Of a stretch of 64,000 bases of DNA, positions 1-11,015 are shown in pieces. The notes beneath the pieces were generated by a model that worked only from the letters and a program-made list of their open reading frames with translations, was not told the origin of the DNA and ran no database searches. Source of the DNA: Hypoxylon rubiginosum (Eukaryota > Ascomycota > Sordariomycetes > Xylariales > Hypoxylaceae); the NCBI GenBank assembly GCA_902806565.1, contig CADCXA010000009.1, positions 434,001 to 498,000 on the forward strand, given 5' to 3'. Every line of letters begins with the position of its first letter. Position 1 is the stretch's first letter. A program made the position numbers and the translations under genes.

Positions 1-789
1 AATAGGGGGAAAAGGGGAAGGGAGGATTGCTAGGTCGGCGCACAGTATAATGAAGTCAATATGTAACACATGGCCGACCGGGTACTTAATGAGTCAGGCA
101 GGATCAACTCTCTATGAAATGAGTGAGTTTACGTAGGAACATTGGTAACTATCGCGATTGGGCATTGCGAGGACCAGCAAGGTATTAGCGTATCCGACGA
201 TTAACTGCCATCTCTGTTCTAACAGGATAGCTGAGCTACTACATCCGAAACCTCGAGAGCTAATCAAGCTCTGTAGTTACGAGCGGGATTTTGATACGTT
301 TAAGAACCTGTTTAACCTCGTTGCTAGAATCGGGGTTTTCGTTTCCCCCTTTTCGGAATAGCTTCAATGAGAAACTTTCTAATCAGCTACAGGAATTGAC
401 TCATCGTTATGCACCGCGCCTGCCATTCTAACTGAACTGCCACCATATTGCCCGGGAAACCCAGAATGTCGGTTTATCGTCCGGTGATCGTATACTTCCA
501 GACGGGTTCGCCTCATTAGGCCTATCGCCGTCTAGCACAAGAGATCACCATTACCTTGATGGCTCTGATCCTATCTTATTGATTGAAAAATGAGTCAACG
601 AAAAAGGATAAATACATAAAATAAGGGACTGATTAGAAAGGCTCAGAAATAACGAGCCCCAAGTATAAAATACCATCGAGACTCGAGGCTTGCTGGTGGT
701 TGACTTCTACTTCTCCTTTCAGTACAATTCTGCCCACAACTCATTCTACCACCCAGCCTTGACCTACGTTACTAACAAGACCGAAAACA
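1..789. other. Left-edge intergenic stretch
   Basis: No convincing gene is seen here. A 67-codon open frame at 158-361 has no homology that I recognise and no introns or promoter. The last 130 bases are the promoter and 5' leader of the membrane-protein gene that starts at 790, with a pyrimidine-rich stretch around 700-760. Confidence 0.6.
664..672 (+). promoter_or_regulatory. TATA box of the 790 gene
   Basis: TATAAAATA lies about 120 bases upstream of the ATG at 790 and is followed by a CT-rich leader, the usual layout of a filamentous-fungal promoter. Confidence 0.55.
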
Positions 790-2943
790 ATGTCTTTCAA
801 TATTTCAGACGTTTACATGGGATTCTGGGCCGACCGTTCCAAGGAGAACCCATTCCTTAGTTCTAAGCTCACTTTATCCTCAGACATTGCAAAGTTTCTG
901 ACTGCATTTTTTGCAATGTACGTAACGTTTGCCGCCTCCAAGCTATGGGACATAACGGCGTATGCAATCCACTTCTTCCGCCAGGGACGTATCACGGAGA
1001 GATGCCGCCCTGTACTGCGCCAGCAGCAGGTTGTATTGAAGAACAGCTTGTCTCCCGGTTCCACCGCCCACCGCCTTCTGCAGATATGGTGGGCAAACCG
1101 ATCTCACCCGTCGACTTCTAGAGATTCTTGGCCTCTCGTGCTTTTCGCAGTGCTGTGCGGAATCGGTTGCCTTACTGCAGGATTGTATTCAAACAAGATT
1201 GTGGACATGTCCCCGGGGGTTGAGGTCCTCCTCAACTCTCCCAGCTGCGGCTTTATCGACCGTAGCAACGTCTCGATTCCAAACAATCTCTCTATGGCCG
1301 TTATGCAGTATTATCTCGACTCCTTGGCAGCAGCGACGGCATACTCCCGCAAGTGCTACAATACCACGAGCACTCAGGACTGCGGTCCATTCACGGAGCC
1401 GATGATCGACTGGGCTACCTCGTGGGATGTCGAGTGTCCGTTCAATGATTCTATGTGCCTCGGGCCCGCGATGCAACTTGATACTGGAGAGATCAACTCT
1501 AACAAGGTACTGGGACTCAACTCTGAGCCCAAAGACCAGATTAACCTCAGAAAAGTGACAACGTGTGCTCCCATCATTCAAGATGGGTTCACCGCCATAG
1601 TAGTCTCCAACGCCTCCACTGCTACCACAGTGAAGCCAATCGCTGATGACCAGATGACCATGAATGTTTACGGGCCCTCCAGAAGGAAGCTTGGTGGCAA
1701 CTACACCTGGGGCGTAAGTGAGGATGCTGCCAGCAGTACTCTCACCCGCACGATGTGGTAAGTGAAATATTTCACGTGAAGTGTATGATACTAATTATGA
1801 TAGGATGGAGTATTACTATAACGGTTTGTTCGCTAACCTCAGTACGTTCTCACCTATTCCCGAGCTCAACAGGTCGACTGGAGACGGAACGTTGTGTTTT
1901 ATATCTAGCAACGCCATTTTGTTCGTCGAGCCGTGTGATGATCCCGTATTCGCAGCGCATGTGCCTCATTACGATGGAACCGATGACTTGACTTACTATC
2001 TAGGAGACCGCGTTACCGGAGTCCTCGGATGTCTCGAGCAGGTACGTGATACTTCATATCGAATATGGAGTCTGAATTTTGCTAACAACACGTTTTCTAA
2101 TAGTACCAATGGTGTAACCCTTCCAACAAAGTCTGTACCCTCATCGGAAGTCTGGCAGACACCAAAGATGAAGTAGCCCAGGTCCTGAACCCGACTGCGA
2201 TGCAAAGTGCCACGGTTCACATGCTCGTCCTTGTCCTGAGTAGTCTTGCCAACATCCCCTTCCTTGGATCCGAGGTCACCGAAAACCTAATGGCGAACCA
2301 AAAGGTAAACGGCCAGATACAGTTTCCTCTGCCGAGCAATCAGTGGCAGGTAGAAGTCCAAGGGTGGCATGGTACCATTATGAAGCTTCTTCAAGAGGGT
2401 ATCCTACGGTGGGTCATTGGACCAAGCGATACCGTCCTTCAGGAACACCTGCTACCCCCCGCTTCGCCGGAGCAAGCCGCTCTCTGTCATCTGCATCGCA
2501 TCCGACCCGGCCCAGGAGCAGGCGTAGCCAACGTATCCACATTTGGTCTCTTCTTCGTTCTGACCGTCGGCACGATCGTGATCCTCGTGAGCCTCTTCAT
2601 AGACTGCGTCGCCGCACTGCTGGGCCGCTTCTCGAAAACTGTAAGAACGAAGCAGCGGGCATGGATCGAAGACGACGCCCTGCAGCTGCAGAGAATGGCC
2701 TACGAGGCAGATGCGCGTGTGCAGGAAGAAGCAGCTGGACGTAGCGCCGGACTCGTGTGGACGGGTCGTGATGAAGATGTACCGGCTGTGGAAGGTGATG
2801 ATGCGCTCTTGGGGCCGCTACCTGGATCGGAAGATGAGCCGGAAGCAATCGAGCTTGCAACTATCGAGGAGCATTCAGCCGTTGAGGAGCCTGCCATCTT
2901 CAACGAACGCTCAAAGGCTCCTGAGAGACGCTGGTCCATGTGA
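790..2943 (+). CDS. Large membrane protein with extracytoplasmic domain, unknown function
   Basis: Three exons (790-1757, 1804-2041, 2104-2943) join in frame to 681 residues; both introns are GT-AG (GTAAGT and GTACGT donors). Hydrophobic segments lie near residues 36-62 and 115-135, and a strong one near 546-575. Between the second and third is a long region with several cysteines and N-glycosylation sequons, so it probably faces outside the cytoplasm. The tail after the last helix is acidic and cytoplasm-like. Proteins of this layout are common, uncharacterised and lineage-variable in ascomycetes; I do not recognise a named domain. A TATA box lies 120 bases upstream. The gene converges on the one at 3502-4200. 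Confidence 0.8.
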
Positions 2944-3501
2944 AGCAAGAGGAAGTAGACCACTGACTGTGATAGGGGTTAGATCAACGTGAACAGTTTT
3001 CAAGGTCCCAGGTAGGTATGCAAGAGGTTAAGTGCCGGGTAGGTACTTCTTAGGTTCTAACAAAATCTAACTCCCCTCTCAAGCTATTCTGTTCAGTTCA
3101 TCGTTTCGTGAGTGAAGTATATGTAATGCCTACCCAAGACATTGCACGATGGGACGGAAATGTAGGTGAATGTGTCATTTGAGTATCGTATTATTGAAAT
3201 AAAAGGACCTGGTCTCTCTAAGTGAACGAGGGTCTCAATCTTAATGTGTGTTTTTTCTTCATTAGGTACAGAGTAAAGCTTTTAGGGGTATCAATCAAGT
3301 GCATCTGGAAGAAACGCCAGTGCCAGCTTAGATGACCGGGTCGCGATGCGAGCGACAGCTCGGCGAGCTAAGGAAAGGAGCGGAAGACATGCTACATTGC
3401 GTGTGTTGCTTGTGCAGTGTAGCTCCAATCCAGGGCCCATCGTCATAGGCCCTCTTTGTCCAGACCGGTAAGTAACCTCATGCAGGTAACCGGTCTCTTC
3501 A
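2944..3501. other. Convergent intergenic spacer
   Basis: Shared 3' region of two convergent genes. It is moderately AT-rich with TAGGTA-type words and an AATAAA-like string near 3197 that could serve as a polyadenylation element. No other feature is seen. Confidence 0.5.
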
Positions 3502-4200
3502 CTATTTCTCGTTTCTTGCAATGAACTCATTATGTGTCATCGCCTTCGACCGCCTCCGCCCGTCGAAGAACTCCCATAGCGCGAGGATCGTCACACCGAG
3601 CTGAACGATGAACAGTGGGATAAGGTTGTACTGCCACCCTCTCATTACGGAGAGATGGTTCTGTATATCTTCTCTCGCGTCGACGAGATCCAGGTTCAGG
3701 ATGGCGGAGAACCAATTCTGCGGCGTCCAATCGTCCAGAGGATACTTGCGACCGTTTAGGCCGGCGGCCAAGGTAACATCGATAGTCTGACCTTCGTGCG
3801 CGTTTGTGACTGCGAAGACGTAGGCTAGCGCGCCTGTCGTCAGGAGAAATGCCGGAATGTTGAACGACAGCCAGAGATAGTAAATCGACCGCGCGAAAGT
3901 CGCCGCCCCGCCAGATTTGTTGCGAGACCAAGATCGTAGAAAAAGACCGAGGATACCTCCGAGTCCGATAACGACGAAAGCGGTACCTGCTGCACCATTA
4001 CTCGTGTGACCCTGATCGACCATGATATTCAATGGCTCGCCGGCCAGGAGGTAGGTTGACCCGCTGTAGTTGAAGAAGAACCCCTGGCTGGCTCTCCTGT
4101 GCAGCCAAGCGACCATGCTACTAACGAATGACAGTTCGATGATCGATTCGACCATAAGCAAGCCTATGGCTACTTTGAGGGTGACCGACAGCCTCGACAT
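3502..4200 (-). CDS. Four-helix membrane protein, unknown function
   Basis: A single uninterrupted frame gives 232 residues. Four hydrophobic segments are visible near residues 8-30, 70-88, 103-132 and 195-216, with a basic C-terminal tail (GRRRSKAMTHNEF). The loop between helices 1 and 2 carries an N-glycosylation sequon (NYS), which suggests that it faces outside. The architecture resembles small fungal tetraspan proteins of unknown role; no diagnostic motif is present. It converges with the preceding gene. Confidence 0.7.
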   Translation of the reverse strand: MSRLSVTLKVAIGLLMVESIIELSFVSSMVAWLHRRASQGFFFNYSGSTYLLAGEPLNIMVDQGHTSNGAAGTAFVVIGLGGILGLFLRSWSRNKSGGAATFARSIYYLWLSFNIPAFLLTTGALAYVFAVTNAHEGQTIDVTLAAGLNGRKYPLDDWTPQNWFSAILNLDLVDAREDIQNHLSVMRGWQYNLIPLFIVQLGVTILALWEFFDGRRRSKAMTHNEFIARNEK

Positions 4201-5086
4201 CTTGCTTTCGATATTTCCCCCGCCGTGGTGTTCCAGTTGTTGAGAGCGATGGGCGATTAGTTGGGTGGGAGTGAGAAATAATAGAAATCAACATGGCCGC
4301 TCGTGAGAGCGAGCCTGATGGACTTTATGACGGCTCATTTTCCTAGGACCAACAAGGCTCTGCTCATTAGGGCTGACGAGATCGGTCGGGCTGGCCGGCG
4401 ACCAACGGCATATTCAGTACTTTTGTGTAGCCCTTCTATTTATGTCAGCTGAGATACCTTGGCTAACTGCTTAGGGCGGTATGCAAGGTATAAGATGAGG
4501 GTGATATCGGGTCTCACTCCCCCAGGATGTATTAGTGGCCCCCTCGTATTACCGCCTCCGCCCCCAATGAAAACGCACCTTTGACAGATATCCTGCACCA
4601 ACGTGGTCTTCATCATAATGAGGCTCACCAACTGTATCCCGGTCAAAGGAACAATATATGACAATAGTTGGTAAGCATCGTGTATTCCACATCTTGGCGT
4701 TTGTTGAAAGTCGGAAACCAAACTTCGCCCAATGTGAGACTGGGACTTAAGCAGGAAGTCCAATTGAAAAAGCAAAAGTGTGCTGAAGCTCCTCATTCTG
4801 TTGCGTTGTAGCTTAGCGTAGCTGTCGCACAGCATAGTCGTCCCACTTGGGACAAGATGATAGGCGAACTGGCGGGAGTGAGAGAGGAGGTGGAACAAGC
4901 CATTGCGGTTCATGTCAGCATGTGAAAAAGGTAAGCTGCTGAGCCAATTGAATTTCCATTACATAATTTACATATTTAAGAATTAAATATTTAATTATCG
5001 TCTTGCTAATGCACGGGGAAATGTAGGTATTCTCCTGAACCAGACTGCACCCGAACAAACTTGTCCAATCATGGGATTACCATCAC
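4201..5086. other. Intergenic stretch
   Basis: Spacer between the start of the tetraspan gene and the stop of the bicupin gene. A 157-codon frame on the minus strand (4440-4913) has low-complexity glycine and no recognisable domain; I do not accept it as a gene. The last 120 bases before 5000 are AT-rich. Confidence 0.5.
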
Positions 5087-6575
5087 CTATCCTTGGATAA
5101 GAATCTGTTTCTCTTTCTGCAGGTTCTCTGCGACATCTAGAGGAATCTTCAACGTAGTCGCTACGATACCCGCCGGTGTCAGAGCAAGCCACTGCGTCAG
5201 CGAGATGTCCTCGACTCGATCGCTCTTGTAGATCTCGATCCATACTAGGTCATCGGTATCCGAAGTGTTCTCGATATAATGGCCTGCAACTATTAGCCCC
5301 CGCATATTCCACTGGACAGATTAGAACTTACCGCTATTATCGGGGAATACACCCGTATCTCCAGCCCTGAAGTCGAAGGTTCGTGCAGCCGCACTACCTA
5401 GAAATACCGTGGCGCGCCCGTGGCCCTTATGGAAATACAGCCATTCTTCCGCCTAGGATATTGTTAGTAATTTTGAGAAAACGCATGCTAATCAAGCCTT
5501 ACATTTGGGTGCCAGTGCAGCTCTCGCAGGCCCCCGGGCTTCAGGGTGACGACAGTTGCCGCTATCGTTGTCGCGATGGGAAACGTCCTAGAGTCTATTA
5601 TGCGAAGACTCCCACCGCCTCCCGGTACTTTTTCGAGAGGATGATCTTTCGCATAGTATGCGAATGAAGCATTGCCGGTTAGCTCGCCATTGCCGCCAGT
5701 AACGGTATGATTATCGACGGTCCCATTCGTGATGTACGGGTTCGGAGAAGGAACCGAATTGAATACAGATTCAGGAAGCCCAAAGTTCTTGGCCAATATA
5801 GACTTGGGTGTGTGCGTAATCCAATCATCGACATTGAATGTCGTTCTGAGACTAGTTAGTTATGCCGAGCGAGATGGTCAATGGTGATCGCTTACCCAAC
5901 AGCGTCGAAATCGCCATCATCGAAGATTAGGAGGAATTCATTTTCGTCATCGAGACCTTGGACGGTATGAGCTACGCCTTTAGGGAAATACCAGATGTCT
6001 CCCTCATCCAGCTTGGTGACCTGAAATTGGCCGTTCTCATCTACCCCTGAGACGGTGATCGACCCAGCATAGACGTATCCCCATTCGGCCTATCACTAAA
6101 ATATTAGCGACATAATTACTTTCAAGGGACATATCATAAGTGACATACCACTCGGTGCCAATGGAGCTCTCGAATTGAACCCTTCGTCAAGTGCTGCTGA
6201 GCAGACGCGATCTCCTTGCTGGTGGGCAAGTCTGTGACGACTTGTTCCCGTACCCAACCGCCTCTCAGGATTCTAGTCTTAGAGTCCGAAAAGCTCCACT
6301 TGAGGTTTGGCACAACTCCATTGTCAGTGCTCTGCCTCCCCAGATTGTCGGGGTTCTGAAGGTCGAGCTCGTGATTTGTGCCGCCTGTAGATATAGTGAT
6401 CAGCATCAAGTAAAGAACGGCAATAGCTTCGGATTATACCTGATAATGGGGCACCTTTGCCGTTACCGTCAATCGGTTGACCATCCTCGAAGCCGCCATT
6501 GCTTTGGCGCTCGATAACGGAGGCACTGGCGCCATACGCGGCGAGGAACAGAGAGGACGCTTGGAGAACACGCAT
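5087..6575 (-). CDS. Secreted bicupin, oxalate decarboxylase family
   Basis: Six exons (6575-6440, 6384-6149, 6089-5896, 5845-5503, 5452-5332, 5283-5087) join in frame to 408 residues. A signal peptide covers about residues 1-19. Both cupin domains keep a complete Mn site: His120, His122, Glu126 and His165 in domain 1; His299, His301, Glu306 and His345 in domain 2. The +4 and +5 spacing of the two glutamates matches Bacillus subtilis OxdC. Glu360 aligns with the OxdC residue Glu333. The OxdC active-site lid SENS is replaced by DAVG at residues 186-189, so decarboxylation of oxalate to formate and CO2 is likely by family but not certain. The enzyme would act outside the cell, where fungi control oxalate and pH. 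Confidence 0.9.
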
Positions 6576-6656
6576 TGTGGCAACTAGCTTGCAGTTTGAC
6601 TACTAGAGTGCGTGGGACAAGGTGAAGAATCCTATGTATCGAAGGCAAATCGGAGG

Positions 6657-6664
6657 CTTATATA
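6657..6664 (-). promoter_or_regulatory. TATA box of the bicupin gene
   Basis: TATATAAG on the minus strand, about 85 bases upstream of the ATG at 6575. Confidence 0.55.
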
Positions 6665-8069
6665 CATATTTTTCGTTAAGCATTTTTAATCTGCGGATCT
6701 GCACCCGGCGCCCTGTACGCAATACCCAGAACTTCGGCTCACTTCCCCTTTTCAGGGGCAGCCACGAGGAGACGCGACTCGCGTGCGCTGGGAAAACATA
6801 TCCCACGTATAGGGATGACCCTAGACCCGGTCATTCAGCTTGATGAGATTCCATGCGACGTTGCTCGTGGATTATGTGGGGGGGACCTATAATCAGCCGT
6901 GATTCTAAATACACCATCCATATTAAAATAACGTCATGTCTTGGCAAACCGATCACAACGCAGATCGAATGCAGCAAAATTTGATGAAAGATACTCTAAG
7001 GTTACGGCAGGACGGGAGATGTGATGTGCAATTTACTCCCATGATGGCAAGATATTTCCAATGGCCGCTTGCGCCATCTCGCAACTTCGTTGCGGCATGG
7101 GGAATATTGATCATCATTATTTTCAGGGGGCCGAGCGTAATGGTAGCCAAATCAATAGATTCCGTCCTGCCTGTCATGACGACATTTATAACTACACCCT
7201 TTTTACGAAAAGAAGAAAATGCTCGGAGTTAGTTATGAAGTGTATCTAAAACATGCTACACGTCTATCGAGGTCTGGGATTGACTTAACTCAAGTATTGA
7301 CACCTATAATCAGTCTCCGAATACTTTTGACTGAGCATTCTGATGTGATACTACTATGGCAATGCCATTAACCATTAAGCACTAGAATGCTTTCTCAAAG
7401 TTCTTCAGAGGCTAGTTAGGTGCCAATACTTCAGCTATGAATCTTACCTACCTCCTGGGTACCTAGGCAGACAAGGACTAAACCCATACCAACCCTACGG
7501 GATCTGCCAACCCGGCAATTGGAATTTAACTATTAGATGTGATAGCTTGGCACTAGGCTTACAAAAATAATATCAACGTCGATGCATGCAGTCGATAGAG
7601 TAAACTAGCAAGACTAGCATGTAGGTACCCATGCTCATTGACTCCTTTGGGTGGACCGTTGCCTTACCCCATCCCTAGGGCTCTGGAACTGCGTGGGAAG
7701 ACCATGTAAGGTTGCTGATCAGATCTATATGCGGCTATTTGACCTTCAGAGTTTTATACTCCCGTGACCGTGCTTGACTTCATACGATATAGTCGATTAT
7801 TTCATTCACATGGCTACCTAGGTAAACTAACATAACTCGTCTTCTAAGGTAATTGATGACAGCTAATATCATGATCTAGAGTTCCATGGTGCTATTTCAA
7901 TGAATGATGATACCATCGGACTGAAATTTAGATCGTCAAAACCTCACAAGATATCGCATATGGTCATGCGGAGCTCGGGCTTCTAGGAAATCTTTGATAC
8001 GCTACGTAGATGGTTATGGTCGCCGACCATGGATGGCGACTTTCCGAGGTTCCAGAGTGGCTTCAGAGA

Positions 8070-8080
8070 TATATATAAAG
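8070..8080 (+). promoter_or_regulatory. TATA box of the 8202 gene
   Basis: TATATATAAAG lies about 125 bases upstream of the ATG at 8202. Confidence 0.55.
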
Positions 8081-8201
8081 AGGATAGAAAACCTCGAAGA
8101 CCCCTTAGATAACAAGAAACACACAACAGTGGTTCCTTCGTTCGGCTTTACTATCTCTTTAAACAGTAGCCACCTTCGCGATTTACAAGTCGTGCTTCAA
8201 A

Positions 8202-9953
8202 ATGCCTTCGTCTAGGGCCCTCCTGCTCGCGGTGTCTCTCTTAGCACCGTCAGCTTCATCCCTTTCATTGCCTCCACTGATTCCATCCATTCCTGGTGTC
8301 ACCGAACCTTTGACGAGCAATGCTCCTCCTCTGCCTGTCTTACAAGTTCCGACTCCCCCGTTGGAGAGCCCCCCTTTCGAAGCCTCGAATATCAAGCCTA
8401 AGAAGATAGGCTACTTTTGGACTGCTTCAGGTGATAACGAGCATAAAGGTAAGCGATGCAATCTAACAAATAGGAACAACTAATACTAACTTATGTTTTT
8501 AGACTTCTTGGCTACATATAGTCTAGACGATGTTAGTCGATACCAACATTAATAAGTAACTTCAATAGCTAACTCATAGTAGGACACCTTTGGAACCCTA
8601 ATCTGGGTCACGGATGTCCCTTCAAGTGGCAATAGCCCCCACCACCTTGGACCGTCTCTCGACGGGAAGACTCTTATCGGTGGCGGTCTGTTGTCTCTCC
8701 TGAAGACACAAGATACAGCATATTACTTCGACACGACTGACCCTTATCATCCAACCTTCAAGAAGAGCAATCGTGCTCTACTCTCGTCTATCACTGACGA
8801 AATCCGGGCGAAACCTGACGGGTAAGAATCTGTTTCCGAAAGATATCGTATATGACTTACCTACCTGGTACTAACGGCTATAGTGGATTCTTCATCACAT
8901 ACATGGGATGTAAGTTCAAGTCTCTGTCCTTTGCCGTGTTATATGATACTGACAAGCGCACTAGCTGCCCTCGGCACTTCACCCGGTCGTCTTGTTGAAA
9001 CGGATGCTGAGTTCAACATCATCCACGAATGGCCCGAGAACGTGAGTGGTCTGCTGAACGTTCTCGGGGAACAGTTCTCTCCTCATGGCTTGGCAGTCGA
9101 CTTTGACAAGAACGTCATTTTGACGTCCGATTTCGTCGTACCTCTCAGCATCTTGAAGCCAAGCTTGGGGATTCAACGAGCGGACACTCTGCGACTATGG
9201 GATCTGCCTTCAAGAGAAATTATTAGCACTATTGAGATTCCAGATGTATGCACCGTACTCCAAGCCCCTATCGTTCGAATTTTCATTGACATAGGTACTA
9301 CCTAGGGCGGTGGGATTCAAGACGTCAAGTTCATCCCTGGCAACGCCGAAGGAGCGGCTCTCGCCACTGCAGTCCACCTGGGACAAGTGTGGATCATCTA
9401 CCCTTTCCGCAAGGATGGTAATGGCAAGCAAGGGGTGGCAAAGCTACTATACGATTTGGGTCCCAAAGCTCGTGACACGATCGCAATCTAGTAAGTAGTC
9501 TTAACTACGTGTATACTGCTGCACGGATCATTACCTACGTAGCTGGCTGCTAACCACCATAGCTCCGATATTACGGCGGATGGAAAGCTTGCCTACTTCA
9601 CCTTGACGACCGCGAACCACATCGCGGCTCTCGACATCTCGGACCTGGACGACGTGAAGCGGCTCGACGACCCGGACGAGGACCAGCCCACGATCGGGCC
9701 GCACTACATCAAGGTCACGCCGGACCAGCGGCACATCGTGGTGACGGACTACTTCGTGCAGACGGGCGAGATCGGCCTGATCAACACCCCGTCCGACTAC
9801 AAGGCCCTGTACATCGACATCCTCGACGACGGGTCGCTGGGCTTCAACCGGAGCATAGACTTCCCGCGCGAGTTCGCGAACCGCGGCGGCGCCAAGCCGC
9901 ACTCTTCCGTCGTGTTCGATCTTACGGATCCGGAGAACCCCATATATTACTGA
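8202..9953 (+). CDS. Secreted selenium-binding / methanethiol-oxidase-like protein
   Basis: Seven exons (8202-8448, 8503-8531, 8583-8821, 8884-8909, 8965-9245, 9306-9490, 9563-9953) join in frame to 465 residues. Two exons are tiny (29 and 26 bases). A signal peptide covers about residues 1-20, then a proline-rich linker. The rest is a beta-propeller-like sequence with family signatures: SGNSPHHLGPS, GEQFSPHGLAVDF, GGGIQDVKF and TIGPHYIKVTPDQRHI; the conserved histidines (PHHLG, SPHGL, GPHYI, KPHSS) are the expected metal ligands of the SELENBP/methanethiol-oxidase fold. Human SELENBP1 oxidises methanethiol; activity here is inferred. The last exon has far higher third-position GC than exons 1-6, and a decayed copy of its last 75 bases lies 516 bases downstream. 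Confidence 0.85.
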
Positions 9954-11015
9954 GAGGTTGTGATTGGGCGTGGCAGTGGCGTCGGGAGAAGCCTTTTGCG
10001 ACACAACGGTTATGTTGTACTTGCCCCTTAATATCATGTACCTAATGCTAGCGCAAGCTATCACCCTCCCGTGGTACTCTATTGAAATTAAGTAGTTTTC
10101 TCTTATCAAAATAGTATTGAAAATTCGGCCTTTAAAATTATAAAATTTTGATATGATTGGTAGAAATTTTTATACCATAGCGGCCGTTGGTGGGGAGGAA
10201 AAGGGGTCTTGGGCCAGCAAATCGTTCAATCAGGTGAAATATATTTTTTTTTAATTTTGACAGAATCCGCTCCGCCTGACACAATTAGTTCATACAATCA
10301 GATGATATCTGCGCGTCCAATGCTTCGGTGTATCACAAATGTAGCGTGGGTCATGCACACCGACGTATGTAGGAACTGCTAATGCTATCTCGCGAACTGC
10401 GGTGGCGCAAGGCTGCACTCTTCCGTCGCGGTCAATTTTGCAGATCCGGAGAACCTTTCATCTTACGGTCCACTCTACCTAGGCATATTACATAGCACTG
10501 ATCATAGCATTGATTGGTTATAATACTTTCATAGTTTCGGCGATGTTGGATTTCAAAGTCAATTTTATTCTGTCCGACTTTCGACGATGGTACGAGGGAG
10601 ACCAGGAGATGAGTTCTTCGTATGACGGCTCCCTCGGTTCACTTACCGAGCAGTTCTGGCAACTGATAGGACGTATGTATCCGTGTCCAATTGCACGTAT
10701 GTGATTGGCGTACGTCACTGTCTTCCCATGTCTCAAAAGAGCAGGCGGTGAGGTATGGCCAATGCTTTAGCCACAACAGCGAACTTCATTAGATGTCCCG
10801 ACGTTTGCAATTGTAAGCTATAAGACAGCTGGATTATACGAAATTATGATGTATAAATGATTATATCATTTGTATGCGTCCTCCCATACTACCCCTTTAC
10901 TGGCACCATACGTACCTAGGCATTTTGGTCTATTTCTCCGTGCGCCATACTGTCAGCCACACATCACACCTCTATCAGACCGGAAGAATCTCCGAATTCT
11001 ACAACCACTGAGAGG
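9954..11015. other. Intergenic stretch with remnant copy
   Basis: Apart from the decayed gene tail at 10391-10466, the region is non-coding. The part at 10090-10260 is very AT-rich. TACCTAGGCA occurs twice (10476-10485 and 10913-10922). Confidence 0.55.
10391..10466 (+). pseudogene. Decayed duplicate of the 3' end of the 8202-9953 gene
   Basis: Bases 10392-10466 align without gaps to 9876-9950, the last 25 codons of the selenium-binding-like gene. Read in the same frame the original gives ANRGGAKPHSSVVFDL and this copy gives ANCGGARLHSSVAVNF; TDPENP becomes ADPENL. Changes include transitions and some transversions, so it is not a pure RIP product. It lacks the stop codon and any upstream exon. 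It is a non-functional remnant of a local tandem duplication. Confidence 0.75.

Larger units (their letters stand above)
6576..8201. other. Divergent intergenic region
   Basis: This 1.6-kb spacer separates two genes that diverge and both encode secreted proteins; each has its own TATA box (6657-6664 minus, 8070-8080 plus). It holds several TAGGTA/TACCTA words, including a perfect 10-base palindrome TACCTAGGTA at 7815-7824 and TACCTAGGCA at 7460-7469. No gene is seen. Confidence 0.6.

Noticed and set aside
4440..4913. 157-codon open frame on the minus strand
   Set aside because: No recognisable domain, a poly-glycine run from a simple sequence, and no promoter signals; composition looks non-coding.
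9531..10109. 192-codon antisense open frame
   Set aside because: It is the shadow of the GC3-rich last exon of the selenium-binding-like gene; the sense frame has clear family motifs.
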